Assembly (NCBI RefSeq): GCF_003339845.1
Contig: NZ_PPTR01000012.1
Location: 50,904 to 114,903 of the forward strand
Direction of reading: 5' to 3'
DNA length: 64,000 nucleotides
DNA from: Gordonibacter sp. 28C
GTDB taxonomy: Bacteria > Actinomycetota > Coriobacteriia > Coriobacteriales > Eggerthellaceae
Shown: in pieces, positions 35,159 through 42,250 of the stretch
Position numbering within the stretch: position 1 is the stretch's first letter
Layout: each line of letters opens with the position of its first letter
Translations under genes and position numbers: made by a program
Notes under the pieces: generated by a model
Told to the model about the DNA's origin: nothing
The model's database searches: none
What the model saw: the letters and a program-made list of their open reading frames with translations, nothing else

Positions 35159-35245
35159 GTTTCATCCTCCTTATTAAGGTTCGCTTGCGCGAAAATCAAA
35201 ACAAAAATAATGACGCGTCCGACAAGCGGACGCGGAATAATCAAA

Positions 35246-35322
35246 TGGTAGCGGTGACTGGATTTGAACCAGTGACGCCACGGGTATGAACCGTGTGCTC
35301 TAACCAACTGAGCTACACCGCC
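35246..35322 (-). tRNA. trnM: tRNA-Met (anticodon CAT), elongator type
   Basis: Acceptor GGCGGTG/CACCGCT, discriminator A, encoded CCA, anticodon loop TTCATAC. The first pair G1-U72 is paired, unlike the C1-A72 mismatch of initiator tRNA, so an elongator (or an Ile-lysidine tRNA) is indicated. Confidence 0.93.
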
Positions 35323-35333
35323 ATGTTGGAAAA

Positions 35334-35409
<76 letters not shown>

Positions 35410-35416
35410 GATTAGA

Positions 35417-35501
35417 TGGTGGGAGCGCTAGGATTCGAACCTAGGTAAGCATAGCTAACGGGTTTACAGCCCGTCCCCTTTAACCACTCGGGCACACTCC
35501 C
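35417..35501 (-). tRNA. trnY: tRNA-Tyr (anticodon GTA)
   Basis: A class II tRNA with a long variable arm. Acceptor GGGAGTG/CGCTCCC, discriminator A, encoded CCA; anticodon stem ACGGG/CCCGT with loop CTGTAAA. First gene of the tRNA-Tyr-Thr-Met-tuf run. Confidence 0.95.
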
Positions 35502-35578
35502 ATGATTCGCTCAATTCATGTGTATTTATCAAGCTGCCTGCCGCGTGTTTCGGATGTCCCGAACGCGCGAGCAGATGA

Positions 35579-35607
35579 ATAATACGCTAGGATCATCAGC
35601 GTGTCAA
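35579..35607 (-). promoter_or_regulatory. Consensus promoter of the tRNA-Tyr-Thr-Met-tuf operon
   Basis: On the minus strand a perfect -35 TTGACA (35607-35602), a 17-bp spacer and -10 TATTAT (35584-35579) lie ~78 bp before tRNA-Tyr. This is the strongest sigma-70-type promoter seen in the window. Confidence 0.9.
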
Positions 35608-36058
35608 CTACCTACACGCCCCCGGGTGTGTCTCCACGATTCCTCCTTTTTCGTGCGGAAACGCGTGCGAAGACGACGCGAACGCCTTCCCCGCACCGAG
35701 GTTTTTCGTCGCGAGCCGCAGCATATTGCTGCGCGCCGGGCTTACCTATATATAGTAGCTTCTTTTGTCCGTTCCAAGCGGGAGCGCGGACGAGGCTGAA
35801 CGGAAAAACCTCCTTTACTATATATGGTGCGGTTGCACGAGCACCGCTCCGGCGGAGCCGGAGAAAGCCCTTCCGAGCTTCGTCCGGCTCGGTTCCCACA
35901 ACATGTAGAATACGCATCCCCAATACCTTGTGGTCATGCATTTCCCCAGTTCCACGGCTCGTTTGCCTTCGTTCGACGGCTTCGAAACGCTTGCTCGGCG
36001 ACAGCTTGAGAAACCCCTAGCGTTGATCTGGACTTATGAAATGCGTTCACAACATTTT
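35608..36058. other. Gene-free region with AT-rich facing repeats
   Basis: Between the tRNA/tuf promoter and the NlpC/P60 gene. A 15-bp near-palindrome GCAGCATATTGCTGC is at 35718-35732. Facing repeats CCTATATATAGTA (35745-35757) and TACTATATATGG (35816-35827) flank ~58 bp. Short open frames here have no ribosome sites and arginine/proline-rich shadow composition, so no gene is called. Confidence 0.5.
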
Positions 36059-36086
36059 TTGCCCATCTGCGCAAACGTGCTATGAT
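36059..36086 (+). promoter_or_regulatory. Promoter of the NlpC/P60 hydrolase gene
   Basis: TTGCCC (36059-36064), a 16-bp spacer and TATGAT (36081-36086); alternatively TTTGCC one base earlier with 17 bp. The leader to the ATG at 36139 is ~45 nt and contains CAGGAGG. Confidence 0.6.
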
Positions 36087-36138
36087 GCGCACTGCTTTTG
36101 CCCACACATACTACGTGCTCAATTCAGGAGGTTTTTGA

Positions 36139-37293
36139 ATGAGAGAGCATACAAACGGACTCAGCAGGCGAGCGTTCATTGGCGGTGCCGCCGCGCTCGG
36201 CGCCGCATCGATCGTAGCACCCTCGACCGCATTCGCGGCAACCGCTGCGGAGAAGCAAGCTGAGGCGGACGCCGTTCGCAACCAGCTCGTCGGCCTTCAG
36301 ACGGACCTCGAGGTTGCCGCCGACAGCTACAAGCAGGCCCTCGACGCGCAAGAGGTCGCTCAAGCGGCCATGGAAGCCGAACAAGTCAAGATCGATGAAG
36401 CTAACGGAAAGATCGCCGACCTCCAGGACAAGCTGGGGACGCGTGCCCGCAGCATGTACCGCACCGGTTCGTCGAGCTTCCTCGATTTTGTCATGGGCGC
36501 ATCCTCGTTCGAGGAGTTCACGCAGAACTGGGATCTGCTGAACAAGATGAACGAGAACGACGGCACGATGGTCGACGAGACGAAGACTTTGCGCGAAGAG
36601 CTCCAGGCATCGAAGGACGAGTACGCGCGCCAGGAGAAGATCGCCGCCGACAAGGCCGCCGAGGCCAAGGTGATCCAGGCGGAAGCCGAGGCGAAGGTCG
36701 CCCAGGCCACCGAGCTGGTGAACTCCCTGGATGCCGAGGCGCAGGCGTTGCTCGCCGAAGAGCAGGCGGCAGCCGCGCGCGCAGCCGCCGAGCAGGCCGC
36801 TGCCGAAGAGGCCGCCAAGCAGGCCCAGAACTCCAACAACGGCGGTGGCGGCGGTTCCTACACCCCTCCGTCCGGCGGCGGCGGTGGCGGAAACAACAAC
36901 TACGTTCCCCCTTCGTACGGCGGAGGTGGCGGCGGCGGATCGGTTGGATCCTACAGCTCCGTGGCCGACTACGCCATGAGCCGCATCGGCTGCCCCTACG
37001 TGTGGGCCGCTGAAGGTCCCGACGCCTTCGACTGCTCGGGCCTCGTGCGCTGGGCGTATCTACAGGTGGGCATTTCTCTTCCCCACTACACCGAATCGCT
37101 GTACGCCTGCGCCAAGAACATCGTCCCGGTGTCGCAGGCGCGTCCGGGCGACGTGCTGTACCGCCCCCAGCACGTGGGCATCGCCGTGAGCTACGGCGGG
37201 TCGCACTACGTGCACGCCCCCACCTTCAACGCGTACGTGCGCGACACCGACGCGCTTTCGTGGGCGGGCTTCACCTGCGCGCTGCAGTTCTAG
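36139..37293 (+). CDS. Tat-exported NlpC/P60 peptidoglycan endopeptidase with coiled coil
   Basis: A 384-residue protein. The signal has a twin arginine (LSRRAFIGGAAALG) and an AFAA cleavage site near residue 34. A long coiled coil (~36-230) resembles the PcsB/RipA-type N-terminal region. A Gly/Ser/Tyr/Pro linker (~233-275) follows. The C-terminal NlpC/P60 domain has the catalytic Cys in DAFDCSGLVRWAY (~298) and His in QHVGIAVSY (~345). It cleaves stem peptides, probably in daughter-cell separation. The start has CAGGAGG upstream; a strong terminator follows. Confidence 0.92.
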   Translation: MREHTNGLSRRAFIGGAAALGAASIVAPSTAFAATAAEKQAEADAVRNQLVGLQTDLEVAADSYKQALDAQEVAQAAMEAEQVKIDEANGKIADLQDKLGTRARSMYRTGSSSFLDFVMGASSFEEFTQNWDLLNKMNENDGTMVDETKTLREELQASKDEYARQEKIAADKAAEAKVIQAEAEAKVAQATELVNSLDAEAQALLAEEQAAAARAAAEQAAAEEAAKQAQNSNNGGGGGSYTPPSGGGGGGNNNYVPPSYGGGGGGGSVGSYSSVADYAMSRIGCPYVWAAEGPDAFDCSGLVRWAYLQVGISLPHYTESLYACAKNIVPVSQARPGDVLYRPQHVGIAVSYGGSHYVHAPTFNAYVRDTDALSWAGFTCALQF

Positions 37294-37319
37294 CCGCATC
37301 GTTTCAACCCGGTTTCGCA

Positions 37320-37344
37320 AGGAGGGCCTCGGCCCTCCTTTTTT
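37320..37344 (+). terminator. Intrinsic terminator after the NlpC/P60 gene
   Basis: AGGAGGGCC, loop TC, GGCCCTCC then T6. TATAAT (37346-37351) directly after the T-run may be the -10 of the next gene. Confidence 0.92.
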
Positions 37345-37402
37345 GTATAATGAGAGCGAAACGACCTGCGGCTCACGCCGCCTCGCGAAAGGAGCACGTC
37401 GC

Positions 37403-37915
37403 ATGAACATCTCCGTGAACCTGGAAAACGGCCTCCTTCCCGACCGCTACGGCAAGCACGCGCCGGTCGAGGACACCGTCGACGGCCATCCGTGCGTGTC
37501 GTTCCCCATCGAGATAGACGACGTGCCCGAGAGCGCCCGATCGCTGGCGCTCACGTTCCTGGACTGGGACGCCGTACCCGTGGGAGGCTTCTGCTGGATC
37601 CATTGGATCGCGTGCAACTTCCCCGCCGACACGCGCCTCATCCCCGAGAACGCCAGCGCGTCCGGCGCCGTGCCGTGCGTGCAGGGCTCCAACAGCGACT
37701 GGTCGCCGCTGGCGGGCTCGCATACCGACCCGCGCATCATCCATCGCTACGCCGGCCCCTACCCGCCCGACAAGACGCACGACTACACGCTGACCGTGTA
37801 CGCGTTGGACTGCGAGCTCGATTTGGACGAGGGCTACTACCTGAACGAGTTTCGCCGCGCCATCCGCGGCCACGTGCTGGACGAGGCGTCGCTCGAGCTG
37901 CCGAGCAGGGCGTAG
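37403..37915 (+). CDS. YbhB/YbcL-type phosphatidylethanolamine-binding-like protein
   Basis: A 170-residue PEBP-family protein. It shows HAPVEDTVDGHPCVSFPIEIDDVPESARSLALTFLDWDA (with the DxD-type strand), FCWIHWIACNFPA and HRYAGPYPPDKTHDYTLTVYAL, matching the conserved ligand-pocket segments (HW, GPxPP). There is no signal peptide, so it is cytoplasmic. The ATG at 37403 has GAAAGGAGC upstream. The ligand and role of bacterial PEBPs are poorly defined. Confidence 0.9.
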   Translation: MNISVNLENGLLPDRYGKHAPVEDTVDGHPCVSFPIEIDDVPESARSLALTFLDWDAVPVGGFCWIHWIACNFPADTRLIPENASASGAVPCVQGSNSDWSPLAGSHTDPRIIHRYAGPYPPDKTHDYTLTVYALDCELDLDEGYYLNEFRRAIRGHVLDEASLELPSRA

Positions 37916-37949
37916 CCGGCGCGTCGCGAACGCGCAAGGAGGACCTGCC

Positions 37950-38456
37950 GTGGAGCCCGCACGCATAACCCATACGCTGGAGCCGATCTTCGACGCGCGG
38001 TCGCGCGTGCTCGTGCTGGGCACGATGCCGTCGCCGAAATCGCGCGAGGTCGGCTTTTACTACGGGCACCCCCAGAACCGCTTCTGGAAGGTGATGGGCG
38101 CGCTGTTCGGCGAACCGGAGCCGACGGGCAACGACGATCGCACGGCGTTTTTGCTCGCGCACCGCATCGCGCTTTGGGACGTGCTGGCCTCGTGCACCAT
38201 ACAAGGCGCGTCCGACGCCTCCATAACCGACGCGCGGCCGAACGACCTCGCGCGCATCGGCGCGGCGGCACCGCTCGCCGCCGTGTTCACCACCGGGTCG
38301 AAGGCGTCCGACCTGTACCGCCGACACTGCATGGGCATGCTGCCAGGCGTGTCCCACATCCCTCTGCCCTCCACGAGCCCCGCGAACGCCCGCATGCGGC
38401 TGTCCGACCTCGTGAAGGCCTACCGACCGCTGCTCGAAGCGCTGAAAGAGGGTTGA
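37950..38456 (+). CDS. Family-6 DNA glycosylase (hypoxanthine/deoxyinosine type)
   Basis: A 168-residue UDG-superfamily protein. VLVLGTMPSPKSREVGFYYGHPQNRFWKVMGALFG (~21-55) is the signature of the HDG branch. IALWDVLASCTIQGASDASI and LPSTSPANAR (~143-152) complete the active site. It removes deaminated purine (hypoxanthine) from DNA. The GTG start has AAGGAGG upstream, 34 bp behind the PEBP gene; likely cotranscribed. Confidence 0.88.
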   Translation: MEPARITHTLEPIFDARSRVLVLGTMPSPKSREVGFYYGHPQNRFWKVMGALFGEPEPTGNDDRTAFLLAHRIALWDVLASCTIQGASDASITDARPNDLARIGAAAPLAAVFTTGSKASDLYRRHCMGMLPGVSHIPLPSTSPANARMRLSDLVKAYRPLLEALKEG

Positions 38457-38535
38457 CGGCGGTCGTCGCGCCATGCGCTGAGCGGGTCGCGGCGAAACGA
38501 GGTGAAAGCGTCGACGATAGCGTTCGGCGCAACCG

Positions 38536-38718
38536 CTACTTCTCGGCCTTTTCGGGGTGGCCGTGGTCCTTCTGCCAGCGATCCCAGGTGGAATAGCAGA
38601 TGGCAGCGCGCTGCTTCTGCGAAGGGTACTCGTCCTTCTCGTTCTTCGTGATGCTTTCCATGCAGCGGGAGATGTAGGTTTCCTTCTTCTCGTTCGCGCG
38701 GGGATTCGGTACGGGCAT
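38536..38718 (-). CDS. Small phage-type protein of unknown function
   Basis: A 60-residue basic protein. ETYISRCMESITKNEKDEYPSQKQRAAICYSTWD resembles a short domain often found in prophage head-module proteins (a CxxE/D..QRxAICYS pattern). No other phage gene is nearby, so it appears to be a stand-alone copy. The ATG has AAGGAGGGG upstream, which supports translation. Confidence 0.65.
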   Translation of the reverse strand: MPVPNPRANEKKETYISRCMESITKNEKDEYPSQKQRAAICYSTWDRWQKDHGHPEKAEK

Positions 38719-38766
38719 GGCCCCTCCTTCGACGGTTGGTGCTTTCGATCGTATCGTAGACGCCCC

Positions 38767-38798
38767 GAGCCGCCCGGGTGCTGGCGCCCGGGCGGCTC
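38767..38798. other. Strong GC-rich hairpin
   Basis: A 12-bp perfect stem GAGCCGCCCGGG/CCCGGGCGGCTC with an eight-base loop, in the 292-bp gap between the small phage-type gene and the aminotransferase. No U-run on either side. It resembles the other GC-rich dyads of this genome more than a terminator. Nothing else recognisable is in the gap. Confidence 0.6.
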
Positions 38799-39010
38799 AA
38801 CCGTGCGGTTCCCCATCGGTTCCCCGACCGTCGACGGCGAACGCTGACGCGCCCGCAGTTCGGGAAAAAATGATTCTAAGATGGATGGCTTTCATCATCC
38901 ATCGGCGTTCGCGCGGGAAATGGGCTCCTGCGCGCGATCGCGGTCGACGCATGCGGAGCCAAGTCGTATACTGGCTGATGGACATGACAGCGCAGAGCGA
39001 AAGGATGACG

Positions 39011-40297
39011 ATGACAACGTACGCGGACCTGTCGACAGACGAGCTGGGCGCGCGCAAAGCCGAACTTGAGAGCCAATACGCCGAGATCAAGGCGCGCGGG
39101 CTCGCGCTCAACATGGCGCGCGGCAAGCCCGGTGCCGACCAGCTGGACCTGAGCATGCCCATGCTGTCCCTGGTGACCACGGCCGAGGACTGCCGCGCCG
39201 AGGACGGCACGGACTGCCGTAACTACGGCGTGCTGGACGGCCTGCCCGAGGCGAAGCGCTTCATGGCCTGCATGGTCGAAGAGGCGCCCGAGAACATCGT
39301 CATCGGCGGCAACTCCAGCCTTTCGCTCATGTACGAGGCCGTGGCGCGGTGCCTGGACTTCGGCACGCTGGGCTCGACGCCGTGGTGCCAGTACGAGAGC
39401 GTGAAGTGGCTCTGCCCCGTGCCGGGCTACGACCGCCACTTCGGCGTGACGGAGGCCTTCGGCATCGAGATGATCCCCGTGCCCATGACCGCCGAAGGTC
39501 CGGACATGGACGAGGTCGAGCGCCTTGCGGCCGGCGACGCGTCCGTCAAGGGCATCTGGTGCGTGCCGAAGTACTCGAACCCCGGCGGCGTCACGTACTC
39601 CGACGACGTGGTTCGCCGCCTAGCGGCCATGGAGTGCGCGGCGGAGGACTTCCGCATCTTCTGGGACAACGCCTATTGCGTGCACCATCTCTACGACGAC
39701 GCGGCCGACCAGGACCAGCTGCTCGACATCGGCGCGGCGTGCCGCGAGGCGGGCAACCCGGACCGCTACTTCAAGTTCGCCTCCACGTCGAAGGTGACGC
39801 ACCCCGGCGCGGGCATCTCCGCCATCGCGGCCAGCCCCGACAACGTCGCCGAGATCAAGAAGCGCATGGGCGTGGGCACCATCGGCTACGACAAGCTGAA
39901 CCAGCTGCGCCACGTGAAGTTCCTGAAGGATGCCGAAGGTCTGGCGGCCCACATGGCCAAGCACGCCGCCATCCTGCGTCCGAAGTTCGAGCTCGTGGTG
40001 AGCAAGCTGGAAGAGGGCCTGGCCGACGTGGGCGGCTGCTCATGGTCGAGCCCGCGCGGCGGCTACTTCGTGTCGTTCGACGCGCCCGAGGGCACGGCGA
40101 AGCGCATCGTGTCGCTGGCGAAGGAGGCCGGCATGACCATGACGGGCGCCGGCGCCACCTATCCCTACAAGCAGGACCCGCGCGACTCCAACATCCGCAT
40201 CGCCCCCACCCTGCCCCCGCTCGACGAGCTGGACGCCGCCATGGACGTGTTCGTGTGCTGCGTGAAGCTGGCCTTGGCGGAGAAGCTGCTGGGATAG
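39011..40297 (+). CDS. PLP-dependent class I aminotransferase (actinobacterial AspAT-like group)
   Basis: A 428-residue fold-type I aminotransferase. Visible motifs are LNMARGKPGADQLDLS (~26-41), VIGGNSSLSLMYEA (~97-110), WCVPKYSNPGG (~184-194), FWDNAYCVHHLY (~217-228) and FASTSKVTHPGAG, whose Lys (~262) should bind PLP. The NIRIAPTLPP segment near the end carries the carboxylate-binding Arg. It resembles the less-studied aspartate aminotransferase subgroup found in actinobacteria. The ATG at 39011 has GAAAGG at seven bases. Followed by a terminator. Confidence 0.88.
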   Translation: MTTYADLSTDELGARKAELESQYAEIKARGLALNMARGKPGADQLDLSMPMLSLVTTAEDCRAEDGTDCRNYGVLDGLPEAKRFMACMVEEAPENIVIGGNSSLSLMYEAVARCLDFGTLGSTPWCQYESVKWLCPVPGYDRHFGVTEAFGIEMIPVPMTAEGPDMDEVERLAAGDASVKGIWCVPKYSNPGGVTYSDDVVRRLAAMECAAEDFRIFWDNAYCVHHLYDDAADQDQLLDIGAACREAGNPDRYFKFASTSKVTHPGAGISAIAASPDNVAEIKKRMGVGTIGYDKLNQLRHVKFLKDAEGLAAHMAKHAAILRPKFELVVSKLEEGLADVGGCSWSSPRGGYFVSFDAPEGTAKRIVSLAKEAGMTMTGAGATYPYKQDPRDSNIRIAPTLPPLDELDAAMDVFVCCVKLALAEKLLG

Positions 40298-40344
40298 GCT
40301 GAACGGAAGATCGATACGCCTTCCTTCTGCGCATCGATCTTCAC

Positions 40345-40374
40345 AAGCGACCCGGCACGGGCGCCGGGTCGCTT
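40345..40374 (+). terminator. Terminator after the aminotransferase
   Basis: AAGCGACCCGGC, six-base loop, GCCGGGTCGCTT, then TCTTCTC. Confidence 0.8.
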
Positions 40375-40429
40375 CTTCTCCACCGCTCCCCACGCGTCAT
40401 GCCCGTCGACGCCCCTCGCGAGATTCTGG

Positions 40430-40472
40430 CAATTTTGATAGCTTGCTTTTTCTTTGGCAACCCCCCTATACT
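40430..40472 (+). promoter_or_regulatory. LuxR gene promoter with TTTGATAGC activator element
   Basis: CAATTTTGATAGCTTG (40430-40445) runs directly into the -35 TTGCTT (40443-40448). An 18-bp spacer leads to the -10 TATACT (40467-40472). The same element, in the same position relative to the -35, precedes the second molybdoenzyme (46051-46064) and the membrane protein (46831-46844). The LuxR product is the candidate binder, so this would be autoregulation. Confidence 0.65.
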
Positions 40473-40527
40473 CAAAGGGAAACAACGACGGGGCACAACG
40501 GACCTCTTGGGGACGGGGAACACGACG

Positions 40528-41052
40528 ATGCTGACCCTTAGCGTGTACAGTGCGGACGGAGAGTTCATCCTCACGTGCCAAATGGAGGATATGGCATCGT
40601 TTCTCCATGTCATCCACACCGAGTTCGAGCCGCGCTGGGCAGCCGATCCGAACAAGGCTGCCATCAGCGGAAAGATGCTCGTCATCGATTCGGTGCGCGG
40701 CCCCGACTCGATGACGCCAGCGTTGTCGCAGCGTCAGCGGGAGATCATCGAGCTGCTGTCCCGCTCATATTCGCCGAAGCAGATCGCCTGTGCGCTCGGC
40801 ATATCGGAATCCACTGTGCGCATGCATATCAACACGCTCAAGAAGCGCTTCAACGTGACGAGCTGCTACCACCTCATGACGGTGGTGACGGCGCTCGGGT
40901 TGTGCGATCCATTCGTCGACGAACCGCATGAGAAGTCCATCACCGTCCTCTACGATGACAACCACGGCCTGCGCAAGCCACGGCGTCCACAGCCTCCCGA
41001 AGAGTCGGAAGGCCCGGGGGCCTCGCGAAAAGAAGAGGATGAAGCCCTGTAG
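40528..41052 (+). CDS. Compact LuxR-family transcriptional regulator
   Basis: A 174-residue protein. The N-terminal ~60 residues form a small alpha/beta region without a recognised receiver or PAS domain. The LuxR HTH (SQRQREIIELLSRSYSPKQIACALGISESTVRMHINTLKKRF) spans ~67-110, and a charged tail follows. The ATG at 40528 has GGGGAA nine bases upstream; an in-frame start further upstream overlaps the promoter. It probably controls the nearby molybdoenzyme operon through the shared TTTGATAGC element. Confidence 0.8.
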   Translation: MLTLSVYSADGEFILTCQMEDMASFLHVIHTEFEPRWAADPNKAAISGKMLVIDSVRGPDSMTPALSQRQREIIELLSRSYSPKQIACALGISESTVRMHINTLKKRFNVTSCYHLMTVVTALGLCDPFVDEPHEKSITVLYDDNHGLRKPRRPQPPEESEGPGASRKEEDEAL

Positions 41053-41076
41053 CCGGCATGCAGAATGCCGGCTACA
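41048..41076. terminator. Bidirectional hairpin between convergent genes
   Basis: TGTAGCCGGCAT, five-base loop, ATGCCGGCTACA: a perfect 12-bp stem overlapping the LuxR stop codon and ending ten bases before the convergent gene. It has no T-run. Confidence 0.65.
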
Positions 41077-41085
41077 GCATGTGCC

Positions 41086-41535
41086 TTAGCGGTTCACGTC
41101 GAAGTCGTCAGGGCGAAGCTCGCGCGATGGACTGGTGTGGGGCAGCTTCTCAAAACCCACCCGCACCTCGTCAAGGTCGCGATAGCCCGCCGCCTGCAGT
41201 CGCCCCACCTCCGCACCGGAGATCCTCACCTGGTACTTCTCCATTCCATCGACCTTCGCCACCAAAAGCTCGCCCCACATGCGCACGGGCAGATCATCCT
41301 TGAAGAACCCATCGTTGCCTGCCCGCCGCACCGCAAGGCCCACCTCCTCGGGGCCGAAGCCCTCGGCCATGAGGTCAAGATAGGCCTCCGGCGGCAAGCC
41401 GACCAAACATTCTACGTGATCCATCACCTCGCAGAAGAAGAGCTTGCCCGCCGTGACGTAGCGCTCGTCGGCACCGCGTCGATCCGCCGGGTCCTCCCAG
41501 GCGGGTAGATCGTTCCTACCGTTTCCATCGTTCAC
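41086..41535 (-). CDS. Conserved-looking protein of unknown function (AAA/HEPN operon, gene 4)
   Basis: A 149-residue soluble, acidic protein. The middle (FFCEVMDHVECLVGLPPEAYLDLMAEGFGPEEVGLAVRRAG) is helical. The second half (WGELLVAKVDGMEKYQVRISGAEVGRLQAAGYRDLDEVRVGF) looks like a small alpha/beta domain. The GTG start has AAGGAGGCC seven bases upstream. It is the last gene of a same-strand run with the collagen-like zinc-ribbon protein, the HEPN-like protein and the AAA ATPase. No family recognised. Confidence 0.6.
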   Translation of the reverse strand: MNDGNGRNDLPAWEDPADRRGADERYVTAGKLFFCEVMDHVECLVGLPPEAYLDLMAEGFGPEEVGLAVRRAGNDGFFKDDLPVRMWGELLVAKVDGMEKYQVRISGAEVGRLQAAGYRDLDEVRVGFEKLPHTSPSRELRPDDFDVNR

Positions 41536-41579
41536 GATACGGCCTCCTTCTCCGAGACGATGCCAACCTCGGCGTCAGA

Positions 41580-41846
41580 TTACCTCCCCGGCGTTTTCGA
41601 CGCACCGGGCGCCTTGGGGACACTGAAGGCGCCCGGCACCTTGGGCGCCCCGGAAGCACCGAGAACTCCCGGAGCCCCGGGGACGCCGGGAGCGCCAGGG
41701 ACGCCAGGCGTCCCAGACGTCCCGGGCGCGGAAGCAGAAGTCAACTCAGCCCCGCATGCAGGACATATGGTCGTTTCGGGCTCGCAGTCCCGCCCGCATG
41801 CGGGGCACTTACGGTCGAGCGATACCGTCGTCGGTCTGAAGCACAT
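41580..41846 (-). CDS. MCFRP-type protein: zinc ribbon plus collagen-like repeats
   Basis: An 88-residue protein. MCFRPTTVSLDR leads to a zinc ribbon CPACGRDCEPETTICPACG (CxxC...CxxC, residues ~14-32). Then come ~50 residues of Gly-x-Pro-like triplets (GTPGVPGAPGVPGAPG). The ATG has AAAGGGGAA upstream. It is 12 bp behind the HEPN-like gene. The MCFRP start is shared with the protein at 9426-9629. A zinc-ribbon/collagen-like combination suggests a structural or oligomerising adaptor. Function unknown. Confidence 0.65.
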   Translation of the reverse strand: MCFRPTTVSLDRKCPACGRDCEPETTICPACGAELTSASAPGTSGTPGVPGAPGVPGAPGVLGASGAPKVPGAFSVPKAPGASKTPGR

Positions 41847-41858
41847 TGCCTTCCCCTT

Positions 41859-42236
41859 TCAATACGCCGCTTCGTCGTCGGTCGAGCAATCGTGCACGGC
41901 CAGCCTCGACTGGGCGGACAAGCGTTCCACGAAACGGCACACGCGCTGCGCCCAGCGGTCGAACACCTCGCGCGTGTCGTCTACCGGATAGAGTTCTTCT
42001 TTGAAATAGCGGCGAAACAGCACGTCGGAGAACATGGCGTAGTCCTCGCTTCGCATGGCCTGCTCCATCGCAAACCCCGGCGCTATCATGGCGGCCAGGT
42101 TCGCGGCCTGGTACAGCTGGTAGAAAGCCACGCGTATCCGCGCCCGCCTGCGCTCGCCTCCCTCCGCCAGCGCCTCGTCCATCAGCTCGCTGGCTCGTCG
42201 GATGCCCGCGAAGGCGTCGTCGTAGGTCGTTGCCAT
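41859..42236 (-). CDS. HEPN-like (UPF0332-type) small helical protein
   Basis: A 125-residue all-helical protein. RRARIRVAFYQLYQAANLAAMIAP resembles the second helix of UPF0332/HEPN proteins (AFYxxYxAA...). SEDYAMFSDVLFRRYFKEELYP and a C-terminal helix follow. The HEPN RNase signature Rx4-6H is not clearly present; the nearest is RLAVH. It starts 14 bp behind the AAA ATPase stop. HEPN proteins paired with ATPases often belong to defence or toxin systems; that role is inferred. Confidence 0.55.
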   Translation of the reverse strand: MATTYDDAFAGIRRASELMDEALAEGGERRRARIRVAFYQLYQAANLAAMIAPGFAMEQAMRSEDYAMFSDVLFRRYFKEELYPVDDTREVFDRWAQRVCRFVERLSAQSRLAVHDCSTDDEAAY

Positions 42237-42250
42237 GGCACACCCCCGCC

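Noticed and set aside
35612..35941. 109-codon minus-strand frame
   Set aside because: No ribosome site, Arg-rich shadow-like composition, and it covers the AT-rich facing repeats.
38536..38718. Prophage remnant
   Set aside because: Only one small phage-type gene is present, with no integrase, capsid, portal or attachment repeats near any tRNA in the window.
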